Below, in pieces: positions 1 to 5,044 of a stretch of 7,297 nt of DNA. Where the stretch lies: positions 1 through 7,297 of the forward strand of contig JAAYUP010000180.1 of the NCBI GenBank assembly GCA_012517635.1. The letters run 5' to 3'. Every line of letters begins with the position of its first letter. Positions within the stretch are counted from its first letter, which is position 1. The DNA is from Candidatus Atribacter alterifermentans (lineage in GTDB: Bacteria > Atribacterota > Atribacteria > Atribacterales > Atribacteraceae). The notes below the pieces were generated by a model. The model had not been told where the DNA came from. It did not search any database and saw only the letters and a list, made by a program, of their open reading frames with translations. The translations under genes were made by a program, and so were the position numbers.

Positions 1-38
1 CATCCTCATCTGGTGCTGCGAAAGCAGCATGAGGGTCT
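1..38 (+). repeat. Palindromic intergenic repeat, copy 1 (ATCCT-type, may continue left)
   Basis: ATCCT (2-6) pairs with AGGGT (32-36) through one G-T wobble, and TGCTGC (14-19) pairs with GCAGCA (24-29) around a GAAA tetraloop. It is followed by CTATCC instead of the CTCATC end seen in better copies. It is a divergent member of the family described at 131-166 and 4715-4807. Confidence 0.6.
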
Positions 39-96
39 ATCCTGCAAATACCGTGAACCGTGGTGTGAACAGTTTAAAAATCCACCCTCATCCTCA

Positions 97-119
97 CCTT
101 CTCCCATCAAGGGAGAAGG
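97..119 (+). repeat. Hairpin repeat of a second family (CCTTCTCCC type)
   Basis: CCTTCTCCC (97-105) and GGGAGAAGG (111-119) are perfect complements around ATCAA. The preceding CACCCTCATCCTCA is C-rich and lacks secondary structure. I recall similar CCCTCATCCT...CTTCTCCC...GGGAGAAGG elements scattered in many bacterial genomes, but only one copy is present here, so its repeat status is inferred. Confidence 0.55.
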
Positions 120-130
120 AACTCTGACTC

Positions 131-166
131 GTCATTGCGAGGAACGGAGTGACGTGGCAATCTCAT
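131..166 (+). repeat. Palindromic intergenic repeat, copy 2 (ATTGC-type)
   Basis: The element starts GTCATTGCGAGG and ends GACGTGGCAATCTCAT. ATTGC (134-138) pairs with GCAAT (157-161). It aligns without gaps over 36 bases, 28 identical, with the reverse complement of the copy at 4891-4927. It ends in the palindrome TCTCATGAGA (161-170). Confidence 0.8.
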
Positions 167-168
167 GA

Positions 169-215
169 GATCAATCTTTTTTATTCATCTCCCTTTGGAT
201 AAAGGAAGATTGATC
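169..215 (+). repeat. Nested inverted repeat beyond the transporter operon
   Basis: Outer arms GATCAATCTT (169-178) and AAGATTGATC (206-215) are perfect. Inside lies CCTTT (192-196), GGAT loop, AAAGG (201-205). The inner part CTCCCTTTGGATAAAGG resembles the CCCCCTTTGCGAAAGGGGG hairpin at 4949-4967. Together with 1-166 it fills the 274 bases beyond the ATPase gene, which hold no gene that I can see. Confidence 0.65.
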
Positions 216-251
216 GACATGCAAAAACTTTCATTGTTAAATTTTTTCACC

Positions 252-272
252 AAGAAACCTGAGAGGTTTCTT
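252..272 (-). terminator. Hairpin directly after the ATPase stop codon (weak terminator candidate)
   Basis: Perfect 9-bp arms AAGAAACCT (252-260) and AGGTTTCTT (264-272) around a 3-nt loop begin 2 nt after the TAA of the ATPase gene. Position suggests transcript ending or 3' protection, but on the minus strand the stem is followed by GGTGAAAAAAT rather than a T-run, so efficiency as an intrinsic terminator is doubtful. Confidence 0.45.
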
Positions 273-274
273 CT

Positions 275-1015
275 TTACACGTTTATTATTTTACTCAGGA
301 AATCTCGCAAACGAGGGTTCTTCGGATTATAAAAAATATCTTCCGGCTTTCCGTCCTCAATAATTCTCCCCTCATCAATATACACTACACGATCGGCAAC
401 TTCCCGAGCAAACCCCATCTCGTGAGTTACAACCACCATGGTCATGCCATCCCGAGCCAACTCTTTCATCACATCCAAAACATCATTGACGGTTTCCGGA
501 TCTAAAGCAGAAGTCGGCTCATCAAACATCATCACCCGTGGATTCATGGCTAAAGCCCGCGCAATTGCTACTCTTTGTTGTTGACCACCAGAAAGCTGGA
601 TGGGATAAGATTCTGCTTTTTCTTCTAAACCAACTTTTTCTAATAAACGATAGGATAATTTTTCTGATTCCACTTTAGACATTTTTTTTACTTTTTGGAG
701 AGCCAAAGTTATATTACTCATAACCGTCATATGAGGAAAAAGATTAAAATTCTGAAATATCATTCCAATAGATTGCCGAACAATATTGATGTTAACCTTT
801 TTATCGGTGATTTTTACCCCATTGATATATATTTCACCACTATGGATCGATTCAATACCATTCAAACAACGTAAAAAAGTACTTTTTCCTGAGCCGGAAG
901 CACCAATAATAGAAACTACTTCACCAAAAGGAACTCGAATATCAATATTCTTTAAAACATGATTGGTATTAAAAAATTTATTCAATCCATTAACCTCAAT
1001 AGCCCACCTACTCAC
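275..1015 (-). CDS. Polar amino acid ABC transporter ATP-binding protein (GlnQ/HisP type)
   Basis: The cytoplasmic motor of the transporter, using ATP to drive amino acid import. The 246-residue product has every catalytic motif: Walker A GASGSGKST (38-46), Q-loop QNFNLFPHMTV (Gln88), signature LSGGQQQR (141-148), Walker B VMMFDE (161-166) with D-loop SALDPE, and H-loop His197 in VVVTHEMGF. The stretch around DEPTSALDPE and THEMGFAREVADRVVY is typical of the polar amino acid uptake subfamily. Start GTG at 1015 has AGAGG about 5 nt upstream, inside the permease gene, and overlaps the permease stop (GTGAGTAG), which implies translational coupling and a fixed ratio of the two subunits. It is the last gene of the transcript. 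Substrate identity is not determined by this subunit. Confidence 0.96.
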   Translation of the reverse strand: MSRWAIEVNGLNKFFNTNHVLKNIDIRVPFGEVVSIIGASGSGKSTFLRCLNGIESIHSGEIYINGVKITDKKVNINIVRQSIGMIFQNFNLFPHMTVMSNITLALQKVKKMSKVESEKLSYRLLEKVGLEEKAESYPIQLSGGQQQRVAIARALAMNPRVMMFDEPTSALDPETVNDVLDVMKELARDGMTMVVVTHEMGFAREVADRVVYIDEGRIIEDGKPEDIFYNPKNPRLRDFLSKIINV

Positions 1016-1664
1016 CGTAACGTAACCTCTTCTCAGAATATTTCACAATTCTCGATATTGTATAAGTCATTATAAAATAAAAAAGGGCGACTCCCGACCA
1101 AATTTCAAAAGATTTAAAGGTTCGGGTTATAATGATTTGCCCAGAACGGGTTAATTCAGCAATGGCAATAGTTGATACCAAAGATGAATCTTTTAACAAG
1201 GCAATAAATTCATTTCCCAATGCCGGCAAAATCCGAACTAAGGATTGAGGAAGAATAACATATCTCATTGCCTGCCAGTAAGTGAGCCCCAAAGATCGAG
1301 CAGCTTCCATTTGACCTTTGGCAATGGATTCGATACCACCCCGAACAATTTCACCGATATAAGCACCACTGTTGATTCCCATGGCTATCATACCTGCAAT
1401 AAAAGGATCTAAATTGAGACCTAAGACAGGTAAACCAAAATAGACAATAAAAATTTGAACTAATAAGGGAGTCCCTCGTATAAGCTCAATATAGGTATTC
1501 GAAATCGAACGAAAGACAATATTAGGCCAAACCCGTGCCAAGCCGGTTATGAATCCAATCACTAAACCGATGGCTATTGAAAGAACTGTAATCCTGAGGG
1601 TAACCGATGCTCCATAAAGTAAGGCAGGAATAGCTTTAACAAGTGCTGATAAGTCAAATTGCAA
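1008..1664 (-). CDS. Polar amino acid ABC transporter permease (HisM/GlnP type)
   Basis: The inner-membrane channel subunit that receives amino acid from the binding protein and couples to the ATPase. The product is 218 residues, usual for this family, with about five membrane segments (near 12-44, 59-82, 86-112, about 136-180 and 188-208). IELIRGTPLLVQ at 59-70 is a signature of polar amino acid permeases. The EAA loop that docks the ATPase is EAARSLGLTYWQAM at about 120-133, followed by ILPQSL. The TTG start at 1664 is chosen because AAGGAGG ends 8 nt upstream and the protein then opens like its relatives; a GTG at 1715 would add 17 polar residues and lacks a ribosome binding site. A single permease gene implies a homodimer. 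Its stop overlaps the ATPase start by 8 nt. Confidence 0.94.
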   Translation of the reverse strand: MQFDLSALVKAIPALLYGASVTLRITVLSIAIGLVIGFITGLARVWPNIVFRSISNTYIELIRGTPLLVQIFIVYFGLPVLGLNLDPFIAGMIAMGINSGAYIGEIVRGGIESIAKGQMEAARSLGLTYWQAMRYVILPQSLVRILPALGNEFIALLKDSSLVSTIAIAELTRSGQIIITRTFKSFEIWSGVALFYFIMTYTISRIVKYSEKRLRYGE

Positions 1665-1679
1665 CCATGGTGCCTCCTT
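1665..1679 (-). promoter_or_regulatory. Permease ribosome binding site with an out-of-frame ATG in the spacer
   Basis: AAGGAGG (1679-1673) precedes TTG at 1664 by 8 nt. Within that spacer an ATG at 1668 opens a different frame that ends after four codons (M-V-A-I-stop), overlapping the permease start. The TTG is nevertheless the start that gives a permease of family length. Confidence 0.65.
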
Positions 1680-1903
1680 CCGCTCTGAACATTTCTGATT
1701 GTGGTTCGATGCCACGCTTAGGAAATGTATTTTTTCAATTTATCGGTAAAACTTTGTTCACTAGTAATGTCCCTAACTTCATTAAGCTTCTGACAAGAAC
1801 TTGGGAAAGAAAAATTGATTTCCTTCTCAATTTTTTTTACAATCGAAGTGTTAAATGAACACCATAAAAATTCATATTTAGATCAAGACGTGTTTAAATA
1901 CGG
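1665..1903 (-). other. 239-bp non-coding leader between terminator and permease gene
   Basis: No convincing gene is present on either strand. Short open frames here on the plus strand have no ribosome binding site, have compositionally simple products and run antisense to the transcript. The only structure seen is an AT-rich inverted repeat, AAAAATTGA (1810-1818) and TCAATTTTT (1827-1835), with an 8-nt loop; on the plus strand it ends in a T-run and could be a weak terminator. I found no clear promoter for the permease; TTGTCA at about 1794 on the minus strand has no good -10 at the right distance. The gap is long for a transporter operon otherwise packed with overlapping genes. Confidence 0.5.
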
Positions 1904-1937
1904 AAAAAATGGGCGCAAGGATTTGCGCCCATTTTTT
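1904..1937 (-). terminator. Perfect 15-bp hairpin terminator after the binding-protein gene, symmetric on both strands
   Basis: Arms AAAAAATGGGCGCAA (1904-1918) and TTGCGCCCATTTTTT (1923-1937) pair perfectly around a 4-nt loop. The GC core is GGGCGCAA/TTGCGCCC and the A and T runs flank it, so either strand carries a U-tract; the minus strand reads into the T-run 27 nt after the binding-protein stop. As the permease lies downstream, this should act as partial termination, lowering permease and ATPase relative to the binding protein, a pattern known for other binding-protein transporters. It could also stop stray plus-strand transcription. Confidence 0.9.
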
Positions 1938-1964
1938 TATTTTTATAAAACCGTCTCTACTCAA

Positions 1965-2738
1965 CTAATTCCCCGGGGAAACGAACCATTTATCATATAT
2001 TTCCTGATATTTGCCCGATTCTTTTAATTGAGCAAGCGCTTCATTAAGAGCTGCCAATAATTCGGTTTCTCCTTTCCGCATTGTAATCGCATAATTATCT
2101 TCTCCTTCTTTGAATGTCGCAGCAACTTTCATGTCAGGAAGGAGTTTCATACGGAAAGATACCTCTGATAAATCATTGACAACAGCATCAGCCCTTTTAT
2201 TAAGCACTTCTATATAGGCTTTATCAGTGGTATCAAAGCGTTTGATTTCTTTTACACCCTCGATTTCACTAACAGCAAAATCTCCGGTGGTTCCAATTTG
2301 AACAGCAACGACTTTTCCAACTAAATCTTCCGGTCCTTTTATTGAATCATCATCTTTTCGAACTGCTATTGCTTGAGATGTTTTATAATAAGGGTCACTC
2401 ATGTCTTTAGACTTTAAACGTTCTTCGGTGATTGAAGTTGAAGACATAATGATATCAAACTTTTTCGAATCTAAAGCTGGAAATATCCCATCCCAAGCAG
2501 TATCAATAAACTTCGCTTTGACTCCCAATACCTCGGCAATGGCATTGCCAAGGTCAATGTCAAAACCAATGATGTTTCCTTTTTCATCATGAAATTCCAT
2601 AGGCGGATACGTTGCATCGGTCCCGATGATGATCGTCCCCCGGGCTTTTATCTCATCCAAAGTTGATGCCATAGCCAATGAACTCAAACCAATCATTCCT
2701 ACCATTATGACTAAAAAAAATACTAAATGTTTTTTCAA
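1965..2738 (-). CDS. Polar amino acid ABC transporter substrate-binding protein
   Basis: A periplasmic receptor (family 3, HisJ/GlnH/ArtJ-like) that captures a polar amino acid and hands it to the membrane permease. The TTG at 2738 is preferred because GGGAGGG ends 6 nt before it; the ATG at 2753 is upstream of and partly inside that site. The 257-residue precursor starts MKKHLVFFLV, a typical signal peptide with hydrophobic core to about residue 22, and a probable cut after LAMA (residue 24). There is no lipobox cysteine. Family motifs follow: GTDATYPPMEF near 39-49, GFDIDL at 58-63, WDGIFPAL near 82-89, the ligand-carboxylate region SITEERLK near 102-109 with Arg107, MSDPYY at 113-118, and ADAVVND near 183-189 with Asp189. 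The exact substrate (Gln, Arg, His, cystine or another) cannot be read from these residues. It is followed by a terminator and then the permease. Confidence 0.93.
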   Translation of the reverse strand: MKKHLVFFLVIMVGMIGLSSLAMASTLDEIKARGTIIIGTDATYPPMEFHDEKGNIIGFDIDLGNAIAEVLGVKAKFIDTAWDGIFPALDSKKFDIIMSSTSITEERLKSKDMSDPYYKTSQAIAVRKDDDSIKGPEDLVGKVVAVQIGTTGDFAVSEIEGVKEIKRFDTTDKAYIEVLNKRADAVVNDLSEVSFRMKLLPDMKVAATFKEGEDNYAITMRKGETELLAALNEALAQLKESGKYQEIYDKWFVSPGN

Positions 2739-2762
2739 ATGAATCCCTCCCATTTTTTGAAA

Positions 2763-2792
2763 ATGATATCATTCTTAAGAATTTTATGTCAA
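2763..2792 (-). promoter_or_regulatory. Sigma-A-like promoter of the ABC transporter with two overlapping palindromes
   Basis: On the minus strand a perfect -35 TTGACA (2792-2787) is followed by an 18-bp spacer and TATCAT (2768-2763), five of six matches to the -10 consensus. It lies about 25 bp upstream of the binding-protein start and just after dnaB. Two perfect 12-bp palindromes cover it: ATTCTTAAGAAT at 2771-2782 in the spacer and AATGATATCATT at 2762-2773 over the -10; they share two bases. This arrangement would place a repressor directly over the RNA polymerase site. The regulator is not identifiable. No terminator is visible between dnaB and this promoter. Confidence 0.7.
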
Positions 2793-2814
2793 TGAAAAGA
2801 TAACTGCCAAAAAA

Positions 2815-4164
2815 CTACTCTTCTCCTCCCGGAATATAGGTTCGGCGGGACAAGTTTTCAAATTTGGTAAAAGCATTCCTAAAGAGAAGCTCAACAACGC
2901 CTACCGGACCATTTCTTTGCTTAGCTACAATAATTTCAGCAATATTTTTTTTACTTTGAGTGTTGGGATTATAATATTCTTCTCGATAAATAAACATAAC
3001 TAAGTCGGCGTCCTGCTCAATCGCTCCGCTTTCTCGAAGGTCCGAGAGCTGAGGACGCTTTGGATTACGTTGCTCCACTGCTCTGCTTAGTTGAGAAACC
3101 GCAACAACTGGTACATTGAGCTCCCGAGCCATTGCTTTTAATGATCGGGAAATTTCTGAAATTTCTTGCTGTCGATTCTCAGATCGAACGTGTCCACTCA
3201 TGAGTTGTAAATAATCAACAATAACCAAACCTAAGTTTTTTTCTACTTTTAGTCTTCTAGCTTTCGCTCGCAATTCAAGTACAGTTATCCCTGGAGAATC
3301 ATCAATATAAATCGCAGCATTGGCTAAACGCCCGGCTGCCGAAGCTAAAATCGGCCAATCTTTTTCATTGATAAGCCCTCTTCTCACCCGTGACGCATCG
3401 ATTCCTGCTTCTCCACACAACATCCTTTGAGCAATGTGATCTCGAGACATTTCCAAACTGAAAAATGCCACTGGTATCTTTTTATGAATACCCACATGTT
3501 GAGCTATGTTGAGGCAAAAACTGGTTTTCCCCATTCCAGGTCTCGCTGCAATAACGATAAGTTCAGAAGGATGAAATCCAGCTGTTATATTGTCCAAATC
3601 AACAAAACCAGTTGGTAGACCAGTGATATGCTCATCTCGATGGTAAAGTTCCTCGATACGATCAAAAGTCTCATTAATGACTGTTTTTAGAGCTACAAAA
3701 TCACTTTTGACCCGGCTTTGAGATAACTGCAAAATCATATGTTGTGAACGATCGAGCAATTGAGTAGCATCGATTTGGCTTTCATAACTCTCTTGAATAA
3801 TCTGAGTACAAATTTGAATAATAAGCCGAACAATAGCCTTCTCTTCAACAATATGAGCATAATACTCTACATTCGCTGCCGTTGGCACTAAATTGGTTAA
3901 AAGAGATAAATATTCAAGACCTCCCACTGTCTCAAGTTGATTTTTCGCTCTGAGTTTTTCAGCCAGAGTAACAATGTCACACGCTTTATCTTCTTCAAAA
4001 AGCTCACTAATAGCAGTAAATATGATCCGATGATTATCATAATAATAATCTTCCGGACGAAGTATTTCCAATGCTTTAAGGAGAGCATTTCTCTCCAATA
4101 ACATTGAACCCAAGGTCGCCTGTTCAGCTTCGAGACTTTGGGGAGGTACTCTTTCAATGCTCAG
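2815..4164 (-). CDS. dnaB: Replicative DNA helicase DnaB, probable CTG start
   Basis: The hexameric 5'-3' helicase that unwinds DNA at the replication fork and engages primase. With the start at 4164 the product is 449 residues, normal for the family. The N-terminal domain starts SIERVPPQSLEAEQATLGSM, matching the family opening. The linker follows, then the RecA-like motor: Walker A ARPGMGKT at about 207-214, EM after FFSL near 237-239, Walker B VIVDYLQL near 314-321, SQLSRAVEQR near 357-366 and KQRNGPVG near 415-422 with its arginine finger. No ATG, GTG or TTG exists in frame before residue 18, so a TTG start at 4113 would delete the conserved N-terminal motif. The CTG at 4164 has a 7-base Shine-Dalgarno (GAGGTGA) 7 nt upstream and overlaps the rplI stop as CTGA. 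ATT at 4158 is the next best candidate. No intein is present. Confidence 0.95.
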   Translation of the reverse strand: MSIERVPPQSLEAEQATLGSMLLERNALLKALEILRPEDYYYDNHRIIFTAISELFEEDKACDIVTLAEKLRAKNQLETVGGLEYLSLLTNLVPTAANVEYYAHIVEEKAIVRLIIQICTQIIQESYESQIDATQLLDRSQHMILQLSQSRVKSDFVALKTVINETFDRIEELYHRDEHITGLPTGFVDLDNITAGFHPSELIVIAARPGMGKTSFCLNIAQHVGIHKKIPVAFFSLEMSRDHIAQRMLCGEAGIDASRVRRGLINEKDWPILASAAGRLANAAIYIDDSPGITVLELRAKARRLKVEKNLGLVIVDYLQLMSGHVRSENRQQEISEISRSLKAMARELNVPVVAVSQLSRAVEQRNPKRPQLSDLRESGAIEQDADLVMFIYREEYYNPNTQSKKNIAEIIVAKQRNGPVGVVELLFRNAFTKFENLSRRTYIPGGEE

Positions 4165-4649
4165 GATTCTTTCACCTCTTTTGAGTCATCCGGTCGAACA
4201 CTTTCCTCGGGGATAATTTGAACCTGCACCGAACCATAAATACCTTTTCCGAAATGAAGCTTTACTTCGGTTTTACCAACATCTTTAATTGGTTCGGGAA
4301 GATCAATAAACTTTCGATCCAATTCTAATTGCAATATTTCTCCAATTTTCTCAGCAATTTCTTTTGAAGTAACCGAACCGTAAAGTTTTCCTTTGTCTCC
4401 TGCTTTTCGCACGAATTCAAGTCGCATTCCATCGACTTTCTTCTGAAGTTGTCGAAGGGCATCTAATTCTTTCTCTTCTCTTTGTTTTCTCTTACGTTTC
4501 AAGATATCAATTTGGGTTAAACTCCCTTTGGTTGCTTCGAACGCTAATTTCTTTGGAAGGAGATAATTTCTAGCGTATCCTTCTTTTACCTCAATAACGT
4601 CTCCTTCATCACCGAGGTTGTCAACTTTTTGTAAAAGTATAAGCTTCAT
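4161..4649 (-). CDS. rplI: 50S ribosomal protein L9
   Basis: L9 binds 23S rRNA domain V at the base of the L1 stalk and projects a second domain toward the next ribosome, helping to keep reading frame. The 162-residue product shows the signature at residues 13-36 (GDEGDVIEVKEGYARNYLLP then KKLA), the long connecting helix at about 42-75 rich in Lys, Arg and Glu, and the C-terminal RNA-binding domain with GSVTSKEIA near 91-100 and LHFGKGIYGSVQVQI near 131-145. The start is set at 4649 because GGAG lies 7 nt upstream and MKLILLQ is the family's N-terminus; an ATG at 4670 would add seven residues unlike any L9. Its last codons contain the dnaB ribosome binding site, and its TGA overlaps the probable dnaB start codon. 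A repeat-filled gap separates it from the upstream membrane gene. Confidence 0.97.
   Translation of the reverse strand: MKLILLQKVDNLGDEGDVIEVKEGYARNYLLPKKLAFEATKGSLTQIDILKRKRKQREEKELDALRQLQKKVDGMRLEFVRKAGDKGKLYGSVTSKEIAEKIGEILQLELDRKFIDLPEPIKDVGKTEVKLHFGKGIYGSVQVQIIPEESVRPDDSKEVKES
4165..4178 (-). promoter_or_regulatory. dnaB ribosome binding site inside the rplI 3' end
   Basis: GAGGTGA at 4178-4172 matches seven bases of the anti-Shine-Dalgarno and is followed by 7 nt before CTG at 4164. It lies within the last rplI codons, so ribosomes finishing L9 would be positioned to restart on dnaB. This site is the main reason for preferring CTG over the downstream ATT or TTG. Confidence 0.75.
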
Positions 4650-4714
4650 GATATCACTCCTTTTCCACAATGAAACCTCAATCCTGAAAATATAACAACG
4701 TTTTATGTTATCTT

Positions 4715-4751
4715 CATCCTAAGCGGTGCTTTCCCGCGTGAGGATCTCATC
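4715..4751 (+). repeat. Palindromic intergenic repeat, copy 3 (ATCCT-type)
   Basis: ATCCT (4716-4720) pairs with AGGAT (4741-4745); inside, GCGG (4723-4726) pairs with CCGC (4734-4737). The last 14 bases GTGAGGATCTCATC (4738-4751) are repeated exactly at 4794-4807, so this and the next element are tandem copies. Confidence 0.78.
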
Positions 4752-4766
4752 TGAATCCGCCGGCTT

Positions 4767-4807
4767 TATCCTGAGGCTTCGCTTTATGAAGCCGTGAGGA
4801 TCTCATC
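4767..4807 (+). repeat. Palindromic intergenic repeat, copy 4 (ATCCT-type)
   Basis: ATCCT (4768-4772) pairs with AGGAT (4797-4801), and GGCTTC (4775-4780) pairs with GAAGCC (4788-4793) around a 7-nt loop. It shares the exact 14-base end GTGAGGATCTCATC with copy 3 but has a different inner stem. Confidence 0.8.
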
Positions 4808-4839
4808 TTTTCAATTCTTTTTTTATAAAAACTTTAAAG

Positions 4840-4880
4840 GATGAGATTCTCACGTCGCACAATACGCTCTTCAGAATGAC
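4840..4880 (-). repeat. Palindromic intergenic repeat, copy 5 (ATTCT-type, reverse orientation)
   Basis: Read on the minus strand it starts GTCATTCTGAAGAGCG and ends GACGTGAGAATCTCATC. The outer arms ATTCT and AGAAT pair fully (4846-4850 with 4873-4877). It has the same frame of conserved ends as copy 2 with the stem bases exchanged on both sides. Confidence 0.8.
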
Positions 4881-4890
4881 AGACTGGGTT

Positions 4891-4927
4891 GATGAGATTC
4901 TTATGTCGTTGCGCTCCTCGCAATGAC
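4891..4927 (-). repeat. Palindromic intergenic repeat, copy 6 (hybrid ends, reverse orientation)
   Basis: Read on the minus strand it starts GTCATTGCGAGGAGCG like copy 2 but ends AAGAATCTCATC like copy 5. The ATTGC and AGAAT ends therefore pair at only three of five positions. It lies 10 bp from copy 5 in the same orientation. Confidence 0.78.
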
Positions 4928-4948
4928 GGAGCAGGAAAAACTCAAATC

Positions 4949-4967
4949 CCCCCTTTGCGAAAGGGGG
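4949..4967 (-). repeat. CCCCCTTT/AAAGGGGG hairpin after the YybS-like gene
   Basis: Perfect 8-bp arms CCCCCTTT (4949-4956) and AAAGGGGG (4960-4967) around GCG. It is the most stable short stem between the YybS-like gene and rplI. On the minus strand it is followed, after 8 nt, by TTTTT, so it could slow or end transcription from the rpsF operon, though the spacing is not that of a standard intrinsic terminator. Its form also matches a repeat element type I recall from other genomes. Confidence 0.55.
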
Positions 4968-5044
4968 AGATCGAATCCTGAGAAGAGCTTTTCATCCTTA
5001 AAATTACTATTTTAAAACAGCATGAACATTGAACTATTGAATTA

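Larger units (their letters stand above)
4670..5044. other. Repeat-filled gap between the YybS-like gene and rplI
   Basis: No gene is supported on either strand. From left to right the gap holds a small hairpin ATAACA (4692-4697)/TGTTAT (4706-4711) that would lie in the rplI leader, two forward copies and two reverse copies of the palindromic repeat family (itemised separately), a CCCCCTTT/AAAGGGGG hairpin, and an AT-only stem TTAAAAT (4998-5004)/ATTTTAA (5009-5015). In Bacillus the gdpP gene occupies this position. The gap is the only large break in the rpsF-to-dnaB run, so rplI probably needs read-through or a promoter within it; I could not identify a convincing promoter. Confidence 0.75.

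Noticed and set aside
1..274. Possible transposon end or attachment site at the left edge
   Set aside because: The inverted repeats are short hairpins; no transposase or integrase fragment, target duplication or tRNA is visible.
1643..2027. Two overlapping plus-strand open frames across the permease start, leader and terminator
   Set aside because: No Shine-Dalgarno, they cross the terminator hairpin and the ends of real genes, and their products are low-complexity Phe-rich chains.
2401..2592. 63-codon plus-strand open frame antisense to the binding-protein gene
   Set aside because: It is wholly antisense to a gene with clear family motifs and has no independent support.
3427..3618. 63-codon plus-strand open frame antisense to dnaB
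   Set aside because: It is opposite the Walker A region of dnaB and shows no start signal or motif.
4113..4115. Start of dnaB at the in-frame TTG near 4113
   Set aside because: It would remove the conserved opening of DnaB, which is clearly encoded upstream, and has no suitably spaced Shine-Dalgarno.
3897..4157. 86-codon open frame inside the 5' part of dnaB, same strand
   Set aside because: It overlaps the strongly conserved N-terminal domain of DnaB in another frame and shows no motif.
4700..4930. Possible CRISPR array in the repeat-filled gap
   Set aside because: The repeats vary in sequence and orientation, spacing is irregular, the conservation is in paired stems rather than identical units, and no cas gene is nearby.
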